Assembly (NCBI GenBank): GCA_964568525.1
Contig: CAZMPM010000018.1
Location: forward strand, 1-22,987
DNA length: 22,987 nt
Source of the DNA: CAYZPB01 sp964568525
GTDB lineage: Bacteria > Bacillota > Bacilli > Tepidibacillales > Tepidibacillaceae
Direction: 5' to 3'
This document shows positions 14,201 through 22,260 of this stretch, piece after piece. The translations under genes and the position numbers were made by a program. Each line of letters opens with the position of its first letter. Positions within the stretch are counted from its first letter, which is position 1. Below the pieces are notes generated by a model. The model was not told where the DNA came from and searched no databases. It was given only the letters and a program-made list of their open reading frames with translations.

Positions 14201-14995
14201 TCATTTCATAATCGTTCCGTAGCTAAAATTAGCAGATCGGAGTTGCTCCTTAAAACCTAAACGCTTAAATTCCGGACTTTTTCTATCCGCTTTAAGAATG
14301 ACCATTCGTCGAGCTATGCGAATTGCTTCGATAACTGTCTCTGGCTCAAGCTTACGATAATCAGCAAAATAAAGTAACGGATTAATCGCTGATACAGACT
14401 TATCAACAGGCGGCAAAAACATCGGATCGAAGTAAACTACATCGAAGTTATTGGCTGGTAGCTCCCTTAACAACAAGGCATTATCCTTGTGGATAACTTT
14501 TATCTGTGCTAAATTTAAAAAGATATCCACAGGAATGTTGTAGCCATGTCTCAGAGAGTTATCCACAAGCGTAGCGATAGCAAAATCGCTCTCAATAGCA
14601 ACTACTTTACCAGTCTGACCCACCGCATAAGCGGCAACAAGTGCATCAGCACCGATGCCTAGTGTACAATCAAGAAAGCTATCCCCCGCTTTAAGTTGTG
14701 CGAGTTTGACAAGCGGGTCGTCAGCACCCTTTTGTAAGCGATTAATGCGGACTAGACCCATACTTGGGTGAAAATAAAATGGCTTAGTTAAATTGGTGTA
14801 ATAATACAGTTTTAAACCTACTTTTGTAATTATTAGTAACCTTTCGTCGGTAAAATGTGCAGTTTCTGCACGCTTAAACAAGGTTGCGAGCGAATCCTTA
14901 CCGCGTTCCAAATAATGTGCGTTGAAGTGCTGGGCAAAATGTTCTGCTCGTTCAAGCATCTCCTGATTTGGTGAGTAAGCCGTTGAGACCAGCAT
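14201..14995 (-). CDS. Class I SAM-dependent methyltransferase, RsmJ/YpiP-like
   Basis: A 264-residue protein with a Rossmann methyltransferase domain: LDCTLGIGADAL (108-119) as the SAM-binding motif, an acidic E135 after strand 2 (VVAIESD), and FDPMF (186-190) as the catalytic-type motif. DPMF and the preceding layout resemble RsmJ, the 16S rRNA m2G1516 methyltransferase family, and B. subtilis YpiP. The substrate is therefore probably rRNA or another nucleic acid but unproven. It starts one base after the mutL stop with only a weak site (AAGAG), so it is probably translated by coupling, and it precedes miaA by 10 bases. Confidence 0.8.
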   Translation of the reverse strand: MLVSTAYSPNQEMLERAEHFAQHFNAHYLERGKDSLATLFKRAETAHFTDERLLIITKVGLKLYYYTNLTKPFYFHPSMGLVRINRLQKGADDPLVKLAQLKAGDSFLDCTLGIGADALVAAYAVGQTGKVVAIESDFAIATLVDNSLRHGYNIPVDIFLNLAQIKVIHKDNALLLRELPANNFDVVYFDPMFLPPVDKSVSAINPLLYFADYRKLEPETVIEAIRIARRMVILKADRKSPEFKRLGFKEQLRSANFSYGTIMK

Positions 14996-14996
14996 T

Positions 14997-16724
14997 TTAA
15001 AGGACTCTTTTAAACATTTTTTCTAGTTCATATTTGCTAATCATCACGGTAATTGGGCGACCGTGCGGGCAAGTATATGGGTTAGTCGTATTGCGTAGCT
15101 GATTAATTAAGGAAAGTAGCTCGTTTTGTGAAAGAAATTGATTTGCTTTGAGCGATTCTTTGCAGGAAGCACTAGCAACCAATTCTCGATTCAGTTCAAT
15201 CATATCAATTCTCTCATCGGCGATTAGCGCTTCCAGAACATTTTCGATGTACAGTTGCTCTTCACCTTTCGGAACCCAATTAGGAACCGTACGTATAATA
15301 ATCGTCTGTTCGCCGAATTCTTCAAGTTCCAGACCCAACTTTTCGAGTTCTAGGTTTGCGGCAGACAATTTCGCAATAGCATCAATTGGGTAATCAAGTG
15401 TAATTGGTAGTAATAAATCAGTTGGTTCAAGTTGATTTGCTACGATTTTTGCGAGGTTCTTCTCATAATTAATTCGTTCATGAGCAGCATGTTGGTCAAT
15501 CAAAAATAGACCATCAGTATTTTGTGCAATTATATAGGCGCCAAAAAGCTGCGCAACTGGCTCTAGATATGGTAGTTGCGCCTTCTCGATGTTTAGATCT
15601 GGCTCCAGTGTCGCTTTTTGCTCATAAATTTCGTTAGGCAGTATCTCCGTTTCTAACTCAACTTGCAATTGTTCTTCTGTTGCACAATCCTCCGATTGAT
15701 AACTAAATGTTGAGCTGTGCGGCATTGGAATCTGTCCTTCAACAAGTAACGCTTTTCGCACCCCTTGTTCGACTAGTTCTAATAGCTCTTTCTCTTTGCT
15801 AAATTTCGCCTCTAATTTGGCAGGGTGGACGTTAATATCAACAATTACTGGGTCCATCTCAATATTTAGCACAGTCAGCGGGTAACGATTACCCATCAAT
15901 AAATCGCCATAACCCCTAATAATCGCATTTTGCAGTAGAAAATTCTTAATGTAACGTCCGTTAATCAGCAGCGTCAAATAATTACGACTTGCCCGCGTTA
16001 TTTCAATCTTCGAAGTATAACCACTAATTGTGAAATCAACATTCTCAATCCGGATTTCTTGCATCTTTGCAGCGGTTGAGTTGCCATAGATTGCAGCAAT
16101 AACATGAAGTAGATTACCATCACCTGCAGTTTGATATAAGGTACGCCCACTACTAATCAAAGTAAACGCAATCTCCGGATGAGCCAGACTCAAACGATTC
16201 ACATAATTGATAACATGCCCTAATTCGCTAGAAATTGATTGAAAATACTTCAGCCGAGCCGGTACATTATAGAACAATTGCTCAATCGTAATCTCCGTCC
16301 CGCGGACAAAAGCGATGCGTTCTTTCAATTCAATCTTACCGGCGCTAATTTGTGCGGCGACCCCGATCCCGTTCTCATTATCAGCCGTTCGCAGCTTAAC
16401 TTTTGACACAGCCGCAATCGACGCGAGCGCCTCGCCACGAAAGCCCAGAGTCGTTAGATGCTGTAAATCACGTTCGCTCCGTAGTTTGCTCGTTGCATGG
16501 CGTAAAAATGCGCGATCGACATCTTCCCAACCGATGCCTTCACCATTATCTTGTACGCGAATCGAAGCAATCCCGCCGTCGGTAACCTCAATCTCAATTT
16601 TCGTGCTACCAGCATCAATACTGTTTTCAACTAATTCTTTAACGATTGATGCCGGGCGTTCAATCACTTCGCCAGCAGCTATTTTATTGTAAATCTGTTC
16701 TTCAAGCAGAATAATTTTCGTCAT
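14997..16724 (-). CDS. mutL: DNA mismatch repair protein MutL (endonuclease type)
   Basis: Matches repair signals from MutS to strand nicking. The 575-residue protein has the N-terminal GHKL ATPase (catalytic E31 and N34 in ELVENSIDAGS, DNGEGI at 59-64, GFRGEAL at 94-100). A linker of about residues 330-385 follows. The C-terminal dimerisation and nicking domain has the metal motif DQHAAHERINYE (410-421), SCKESLKAN (520-528) and CPHGRP (552-557). These motifs mark a latent endonuclease MutL, as in bacteria without MutH. Its start overlaps the mutS stop by four bases (ATGA), so the two are translationally coupled. Confidence 0.97.
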   Translation of the reverse strand: MTKIILLEEQIYNKIAAGEVIERPASIVKELVENSIDAGSTKIEIEVTDGGIASIRVQDNGEGIGWEDVDRAFLRHATSKLRSERDLQHLTTLGFRGEALASIAAVSKVKLRTADNENGIGVAAQISAGKIELKERIAFVRGTEITIEQLFYNVPARLKYFQSISSELGHVINYVNRLSLAHPEIAFTLISSGRTLYQTAGDGNLLHVIAAIYGNSTAAKMQEIRIENVDFTISGYTSKIEITRASRNYLTLLINGRYIKNFLLQNAIIRGYGDLLMGNRYPLTVLNIEMDPVIVDINVHPAKLEAKFSKEKELLELVEQGVRKALLVEGQIPMPHSSTFSYQSEDCATEEQLQVELETEILPNEIYEQKATLEPDLNIEKAQLPYLEPVAQLFGAYIIAQNTDGLFLIDQHAAHERINYEKNLAKIVANQLEPTDLLLPITLDYPIDAIAKLSAANLELEKLGLELEEFGEQTIIIRTVPNWVPKGEEQLYIENVLEALIADERIDMIELNRELVASASCKESLKANQFLSQNELLSLINQLRNTTNPYTCPHGRPITVMISKYELEKMFKRVL

Positions 16725-19306
16725 AATGATTCTCCTAACCGCCGCTGTAAATCAGCAACTAGATTGACAACTTCAAGCGGTGTTAACTGGTTCAAGTCAA
16801 GAGTTGCAAGCTCATTTAATAGCGCCTGCCGTTTTAATATTTCATCCCGTTCCGCTGTTTCAACAAGCTCTGTTGCTTCAGCAGAAAAATCCAAGCGAAT
16901 CTGATATTCACGCGTTTTTGTTTCAATTTCATTTAGGATAATTTTGGCATCCTTGATGATTGGCGCAGGTATCCCAGCGAGCTCAGCCACATGAATTCCG
17001 TAGCTTTTGTCAGCTTTGCCAGCCTTAATTTTATGCAAAAAGATAATCTGGTTATCGCGTTCCATCACGGTAACCTGGATATTTTTAATTTTACGATGTG
17101 TCTCCGCTAAAGCGGTTAGTTCGTGATAATGCGTAGAGAATAGTGTTTTTGCGTTAACTACATTATGAATATATTGTAAAATCGCCTGTGCCAAAGCCAT
17201 CCCGTCATAGGTTGATGTTCCTCGCCCAATCTCATCAAGTAGAATCAGACTATTAGGCGTCGCCTCCGTGAGCGCCTGTTTCGTCTCCATCATTTCAATC
17301 ATAAAAGTACTGTGGCCGCCGGTTAAGTCATCACCCGCGCCAATACGCGTAAAAATCCGGTCAACTAACGGCAATGAAGCGCTTGACGCAGGAATGTAGC
17401 AGCCAATTTGCGCCATAATTAAAATCAATGCGATCTGGCGCATATAGGTGCTTTTGCCCGACATATTTGGGCCGGTGATAATCAGAATCTGACTCTCATC
17501 TTGGTCCAGTAATGCATCATTAGCAAAAAAGTACTCATGCCGATTTAAGGCTTCAATTACTGGATGGCGCCCCGCCTCAATCTTGATTACTCCCTCTGCA
17601 TTAAAGGTTGGACGAACATAATTGTTCTTGCTACTCAATTTTGCAAAAGCGAGCAACACATCGAGTCGTGCAATTAAACGCGCCAACTGCAGCAACCGCG
17701 CACTTTCAGCGGCACAAAGTTCACGTACCTCCACAAAAAGTTGATATTCAAGTTCAAGCGTTTGTTCCTCAGCCTCAAGAATTGCGGTCTCTTTGATTTT
17801 GAGCTCTTCAGTTATGTAACGCTCAGCATTTGCTAGTGTTTGTTTGCGAATGTAGCGGTCAGTTGGTACTTGGTCAAGATTAGACTTTGTAACCTCGATA
17901 TAATAGCCGAAAATACGGTTGTAACGCACTTTTAAAGATTTTATGCCTGTTAACTCCCGTTCACTCTGTTCAAGCGTTCTAAGCCATTCTTTACTCTCAC
18001 CGCGAGTACGATAATATTCGTCGAGTTTAGTATTATAACCACGTTTAATTACGCCACCCTCTTTAGTAACAAGTGGCGGTTCATCAATAATCGCCTTTTT
18101 AATCAGTGTTATAATATCTTCACAGAGATCAATTCCGCTGAAGAATTCCTGTAAAGCTAAAGCATTACTTCGCTGGATCAATTGCGCGATTTCGCTAATC
18201 CGCTCCAAACTAAGACGCAGATTATATAGCTCGCGTGCTGTAACATTGCCATAGGCGGTTTTTGCGATTAACCGTTCAATATCGTAAACGTGGGCAAAGC
18301 GCTCAGTCAGCTCTTTACTTAAGATCAAGTCATTTAGTAATTCGGCAACAATCGTTTGGCGAGATTCGATTTCTTTTTGTGAAAGCAGCGGCTTTTCTAA
18401 CCAACGTCTTAATTCGCGTTTCCCCATCGCTGTCTCAGTTTTGTCGAGTAGCCAGATTAATGAGCCTTGTTTTGTCTGCTCGCGCGAAGTCTGCGTTAAT
18501 TCGAGATTCCTTTTGGAAAATGGGTCAAGAATCAGGTGCTTATTATTATCATAGATGGTCAGCTGGTTAATATGGGACAGCGTTCGTTTCTGATTCTCTT
18601 CGATATAAGCAAGTAAACTGCCCACACTCTGCTCCATCGCCGGTGTTAGGTCTAACAGCTTATAAGCGAACTGACGCTTAATTATTTGGGAGTAATGGTT
18701 ATTTACACTAGGCTCATGCAGTGTAATCACAGTGTGTAGTTGGTCGAGTATCGCTCGCTGGTTGTTTAACAATTCACTTGTAAGCAGAAGCTCTGATGGA
18801 TTGTAGTGGTAGAGTTCATTAAGTAATTGTCCCGAGTTAAGCGAAAATTCTGTTGAATAGAATTCGCCGGTTGTAAGGTCCGAAGCAGCAAGCCCTAGTT
18901 TGTTGCCAACAATTGCTAGTGAACAGATATAGTTGTTCGCCTGGTTTTCTAGCCTTTCACCCTCAATAATCGTGCCTGGTGTGATAACGCGTATTACTTC
19001 ACGGCGGACAATCCCTTTTGCCTCACGCGGATCTTCAACTTGCTCACAAATTGCTACTTTGTGTCCATGTTCCACTAAGCGTGAAATATAGCCTTCAGCT
19101 GAGTGGTAAGGCACGCCGCACATTGGGATTTTCTCATCAACACCACCGTCACGGCCAGTTAGTGCGATTTCTAGGATTTTGGACGCTTTAATCGCATCAT
19201 CAAAAAACATTTCATAAAAATCTCCAAGACGAAAAAACAAAAAGGCATCATTATGTTCTGCCTTTATTGATAGATATTGTTTAATCATTGGAGTGTAGTT
19301 TTTCAT
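16721..19306 (-). CDS. mutS: DNA mismatch repair protein MutS
   Basis: Recognises mispaired or unpaired bases and recruits MutL. The 861-residue protein has the mismatch-binding F30-Y-E32 motif, the core, lever and clamp domains, and the ATPase domain with Walker A GPNMSGKST (612-620) and Walker B LILLDE (687-692), followed by GRGTSTYDG. Length is normal for MutS1. GGAGG lies 5 bases before the ATG at 19306. It has its own extended -10 promoter in the 46-base gap after miaB and overlaps mutL by four bases. Confidence 0.98.
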   Translation of the reverse strand: MKNYTPMIKQYLSIKAEHNDAFLFFRLGDFYEMFFDDAIKASKILEIALTGRDGGVDEKIPMCGVPYHSAEGYISRLVEHGHKVAICEQVEDPREAKGIVRREVIRVITPGTIIEGERLENQANNYICSLAIVGNKLGLAASDLTTGEFYSTEFSLNSGQLLNELYHYNPSELLLTSELLNNQRAILDQLHTVITLHEPSVNNHYSQIIKRQFAYKLLDLTPAMEQSVGSLLAYIEENQKRTLSHINQLTIYDNNKHLILDPFSKRNLELTQTSREQTKQGSLIWLLDKTETAMGKRELRRWLEKPLLSQKEIESRQTIVAELLNDLILSKELTERFAHVYDIERLIAKTAYGNVTARELYNLRLSLERISEIAQLIQRSNALALQEFFSGIDLCEDIITLIKKAIIDEPPLVTKEGGVIKRGYNTKLDEYYRTRGESKEWLRTLEQSERELTGIKSLKVRYNRIFGYYIEVTKSNLDQVPTDRYIRKQTLANAERYITEELKIKETAILEAEEQTLELEYQLFVEVRELCAAESARLLQLARLIARLDVLLAFAKLSSKNNYVRPTFNAEGVIKIEAGRHPVIEALNRHEYFFANDALLDQDESQILIITGPNMSGKSTYMRQIALILIMAQIGCYIPASSASLPLVDRIFTRIGAGDDLTGGHSTFMIEMMETKQALTEATPNSLILLDEIGRGTSTYDGMALAQAILQYIHNVVNAKTLFSTHYHELTALAETHRKIKNIQVTVMERDNQIIFLHKIKAGKADKSYGIHVAELAGIPAPIIKDAKIILNEIETKTREYQIRLDFSAEATELVETAERDEILKRQALLNELATLDLNQLTPLEVVNLVADLQRRLGESL

Positions 19307-19339
19307 TTGTGGCCTCCGACAAAGTATTAATTATGTCTG

Positions 19340-19348
19340 ATTATAGCA
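19340..19348 (-). promoter_or_regulatory. Extended -10 promoter of mutS-mutL
   Basis: On the minus strand TGCTATAAT (19348-19340) is a perfect extended -10 element, about 34 bases before the mutS ATG. The corresponding -35 position would fall inside the end of miaB and shows no match, which extended -10 promoters tolerate. Confidence 0.6.
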
Positions 19349-19352
19349 TTAT

Positions 19353-20792
19353 TTAAAGTATTTCTCCATTTAAACTCCAGGTTTTTGCTTCAGTTATCTT
19401 AACATTAATTAGCCGGCCAATTAAGCTTTTATCGCCAGAAAAATTAACTGTTTTACTGGTTCGTGTCCGGCCAAAAAGCTGTTCAGGATTGTTTTTGCTC
19501 TCGCCTTCAACAAGAATCTCGACAATTTGGCCTAACAATAATTCATTGCATTTACGACTTATCTCGTTCTGAAGGTCAATTAATCTGTATAATCGTTCTT
19601 TTTTGATTTCATCCAACGTATCATCAGTCATTTCAGCGGCTGGAGTACCTTCGCGCGGTGAGAAAATAAAGGTAAATGCTGAATCAAATTCAACCTCACG
19701 CACAAGCGTCAAAGTATCGTTAAATTGTTCTTCAGTTTCCCCAGGGAAGCCAACTATTATGTCGGTTGTAATGACAACACCAGGTATTGCTTGTTTTAAG
19801 CGCTTTACTAAATTAAGATACTGCTCACGGGTATATTTACGACCCATTAGTTTAAGAATCTCATTATTGCCTGACTGTAGCGGCAAATGAACGTGCTCAA
19901 CTAGGTTTCCCCCACGAGCTAACACATCAATTAGCGCCTGATCAAAATCTTTCGGATGGCTTGTCATGAAACGGACACGCGGAATTGGTAGTTTTTGCAG
20001 TTCACTCAGCAATTCGGCAAAACCACCGCTGCTGGCAAGATCTTTGCCATAAGCGTTGACGTTTTGTCCGAGTAGTGTGACTTCTTGGTAGCCATTTGCC
20101 GCTAAGCGTTCGACCTCTTGGATGATTTCAGCGGGTTTGCGACTGCGCTCTTTGCCACGTGTGTAAGGAACGATGCAATAGGTACAGAAATTATCGCAAC
20201 CATAAATTATATTAACCCATGCCTTATATTGGTCGTCACGAACAACAGGTAATTGTTCAATGACGTTACCCTCCTGTGACCAGACTTCAACAAGTAGTTC
20301 TTTGCGGTTAAGCGCCTCAAGTACCAGTTGTGGCAAACGGTGAATATTATGCGTACCGAAAATTATATCAACGTAGCGATATGATTGGAGAATTTTTTTA
20401 ACGGTACTCTCTTCCTGTGGCATACAACCAGCAATGGCAACTAATAATCCAGGTTTAGTTTCTTTAAGTTTTTTGAACCGGCCAATTTCCCCATAAACCC
20501 TTGATTCAGCATTATCACGGATCGCACAGGTATTGACGATTATTAGATCAGCTTCCTCCTCGTTAGAAGTTGCCTGATAAGACATTTCTTCAAGCAGACC
20601 AGCGATTACCTCAGTATCGTGGACATTCATCTGACAACCATGTGTTATGATATGGTAGTAGCGACCAGCACCCAGTTCACACAATTCTTCATTAAGTTGT
20701 TCGAAATACGTCCGCTCCGTCTGCTCCTTACCCCTTCTGCTTGCTTGGTGAATGTTCGGCAACGATAGACTGCGCTCTTTGTTAATATTCAT
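19353..20792 (-). CDS. miaB: tRNA-2-methylthio-N6-dimethylallyladenosine synthase MiaB
   Basis: Radical-SAM methylthiotransferase that turns i6A37 of tRNA into ms2i6A37. With the ATG at 20792 it has 479 residues. The auxiliary cluster cysteines are C53 (HGCQMN), C89 (NTCAIR) and C123 (AGCMPQ). The radical-SAM cluster is C199-x3-C203-x2-C206 in GCDNFCTYCIVPYTRGKERSR. A C-terminal TRAM domain covers about 415-479. GAGGTGA lies 5 bases before this ATG; a longer frame from 20816 would overlap mnmM and has no better site. mnmM ends 4 bases upstream. MiaA, which makes its substrate, is encoded in the same series. Confidence 0.97.
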   Translation of the reverse strand: MNINKERSLSLPNIHQASRRGKEQTERTYFEQLNEELCELGAGRYYHIITHGCQMNVHDTEVIAGLLEEMSYQATSNEEEADLIIVNTCAIRDNAESRVYGEIGRFKKLKETKPGLLVAIAGCMPQEESTVKKILQSYRYVDIIFGTHNIHRLPQLVLEALNRKELLVEVWSQEGNVIEQLPVVRDDQYKAWVNIIYGCDNFCTYCIVPYTRGKERSRKPAEIIQEVERLAANGYQEVTLLGQNVNAYGKDLASSGGFAELLSELQKLPIPRVRFMTSHPKDFDQALIDVLARGGNLVEHVHLPLQSGNNEILKLMGRKYTREQYLNLVKRLKQAIPGVVITTDIIVGFPGETEEQFNDTLTLVREVEFDSAFTFIFSPREGTPAAEMTDDTLDEIKKERLYRLIDLQNEISRKCNELLLGQIVEILVEGESKNNPEQLFGRTRTSKTVNFSGDKSLIGRLINVKITEAKTWSLNGEIL

Positions 20793-20796
20793 TGGT

Positions 20797-21360
20797 TCAC
20801 CTCGTGATTTTTTCAATTATGACTAAATACGGCGGCTGATTAACTTGATTAAGATAGCATGATTTAATGACATTAAACTCCTGCTGTGGTAATTCTCGTA
20901 AAAATTCTTGCAAAGCTGTAGATTCGTGTTCTGCATCGTGTCTACTGTAAACCACAAGTGTTATTCGCCCGCCAGGTAAAAGTAGCCTTAAAAGTTGTTT
21001 TAGAGCATCTAGCGTTGTTTCTGGTTGGGTAGTGATACTACTTTGACTGCCCGGTAGGTAGCCTAGATTAAACATTGCTGCTTTTATTGGTTTTTGCAAT
21101 ACTTTGCTTAGTTCGGCATGTGAAAGCTGGTAAAGAGTAGCTTGCTCACTTAACTTCAGTTCTGCAAGTAGTTGCGCGGTTCGGCTAATCGCTTCTTGTT
21201 GGATATCAAAGCCGTAGACGTGCCCTTTTGTGTCGACTAATTCAGCTAATAGTGCAGTGTCGGAACCATTACCGACAGTGGCATCCACAACAATATCGCC
21301 AGGTCTCACTGTATTGCGCATAATAATATGTGCGAGCTGGACAGCCGAATTTAAGTTCAT
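20797..21360 (-). CDS. mnmM: tRNA methyltransferase MnmM (YtqB family)
   Basis: A 187-residue class I methyltransferase of the YtqB family (formerly 'rRNA methylase'). B. subtilis and staphylococcal members were shown to methylate nm5(s2)U34 of tRNA to mnm5(s2)U. The SAM-binding motif is DATVGNGSD (26-34), followed by D52 in VYGFDIQ and NLGYLPG (98-104), typical of the family. The ATG at 21360 has AAAGGTGGG upstream; a GTG at 21372 lies inside that site. The gene sits 4 bases before miaB, so wobble-base and position-37 modification are encoded together. Function is inferred from the family. Confidence 0.88.
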   Translation of the reverse strand: MNLNSAVQLAHIIMRNTVRPGDIVVDATVGNGSDTALLAELVDTKGHVYGFDIQQEAISRTAQLLAELKLSEQATLYQLSHAELSKVLQKPIKAAMFNLGYLPGSQSSITTQPETTLDALKQLLRLLLPGGRITLVVYSRHDAEHESTALQEFLRELPQQEFNVIKSCYLNQVNQPPYLVIIEKITR

Positions 21361-21385
21361 GCTTTTACCCACCTTTTATAAAATA

Positions 21386-21416
21386 TAGCCTGTCTTCATT
21401 ATACGAAAACAGGCTA
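21386..21416 (-). terminator. Terminator between ymdB and mnmM
   Basis: Stem TAGCCTGT/ACAGGCTA (8 bp, extendable by three pairs past one mismatch). On the minus strand it is followed by TATTTTATAAAA, a modest T-rich tail. A TATAAT (21403-21398) lies in the loop and could be the -10 box of mnmM, but has no clear -35 partner. Confidence 0.55.
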
Positions 21417-21430
21417 CAAGATAAAACAAT

Positions 21431-22213
21431 TTAATTGTTAATATATCTGATTCGTTTAATATCGGTAGCTTTGCCTGTTGTCAGATCGATTTCCACTAAG
21501 ACGGCATTGAACTGTACCCCACCCTGTTTCTCAACCTCAAAGCGTTGTGGTAGAGCTGTGATGAACTTATCTATCACTGTTTCGCGTTTCATCCCAAGAA
21601 TGCCATCATAAGGTCCAGCCATTCCAACATCAGTTATGTAGGCTGTGCCCCCAGAGAGAATGCGTTCATCAGCAGTTTGTACATGTGTGTGCGTGCCAAG
21701 CAGAGCAGATACGCGGCCATTTAAATACCAGCCCATCGCAATCTTTTCCGATGTTGCCTCTGCATGAAAGTCGACAATTATATTAATCGTTTTCTTACCT
21801 AACTCAGCAATTAGCCGGTCGGCAGCTTTAAACGGGCAATCGATTGGCGGCATAAAAGTTCTTCCCATTAGATTAATCACAGCAATTTTTTCATCATTGT
21901 ATTTTAAAATCGTATAGGAATTTCCGGGTGTTCCTTCAGGATAATTGGCTGGACGAATTAGGTTTTTATGATTATCAATAAAATCATAAATTTCTAATTG
22001 ATCCCAAACATGATTCCCCATTGTAATTACATTTATCCCTTGTTGAAAGAGATCTTTAGTGATTTTTTCATTAATTCCGCGACCGCCAGCAGCATTTTCC
22101 CCATTAGCGATAATCAATTGAGGTTTATATTCATCGCGAATGGTTGGTAGCATTGTTTCTAACATCTCTCTACCTGGTGAACCGACAATATCTCCAATGA
22201 ACAATAATCTCAT
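21431..22213 (-). CDS. ymdB: YmdB-type metallophosphoesterase (TIGR00282 family)
   Basis: A 260-residue cytosolic protein. The binuclear metal ligands of the family are all visible: D8 (GDIVG), E39-N40 (NGENAAGG), N67-H68 (GNHVWD), H150 (DFHAEATSEK), and H175 and H177 (GTHTHVQT). B. subtilis YmdB hydrolyses 2',3'-cyclic nucleotides (cAMP phosphodiesterase activity is reported) and affects biofilm and motility choice and RNase Y. It follows rny as in B. subtilis. AGGAAGTGA precedes the ATG. No clear promoter is seen in the 47-base gap, so expression probably depends on read-through of the rny terminator. Confidence 0.93.
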   Translation of the reverse strand: MRLLFIGDIVGSPGREMLETMLPTIRDEYKPQLIIANGENAAGGRGINEKITKDLFQQGINVITMGNHVWDQLEIYDFIDNHKNLIRPANYPEGTPGNSYTILKYNDEKIAVINLMGRTFMPPIDCPFKAADRLIAELGKKTINIIVDFHAEATSEKIAMGWYLNGRVSALLGTHTHVQTADERILSGGTAYITDVGMAGPYDGILGMKRETVIDKFITALPQRFEVEKQGGVQFNAVLVEIDLTTGKATDIKRIRYINN

Positions 22214-22245
22214 CCTGTCACTTCCTAACTATTTTAAAAAAATAA

Positions 22246-22260
22246 AGTGGCTAAGCCACT
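22246..22260 (-). terminator. Intrinsic terminator after rny
   Basis: Stem AGTGGC/GCCACT with a 3-base loop begins at the rny stop codon. On the minus strand it is followed by TTATTTTTTT. It lies between rny and ymdB, probably as a partial terminator that sets ymdB level. Confidence 0.7.

Noticed and set aside
17614..17627. LexA-like box GAAC...GTTC inside mutS
   Set aside because: The half-sites are six bases apart instead of four, and it lies within coding sequence with no promoter nearby.
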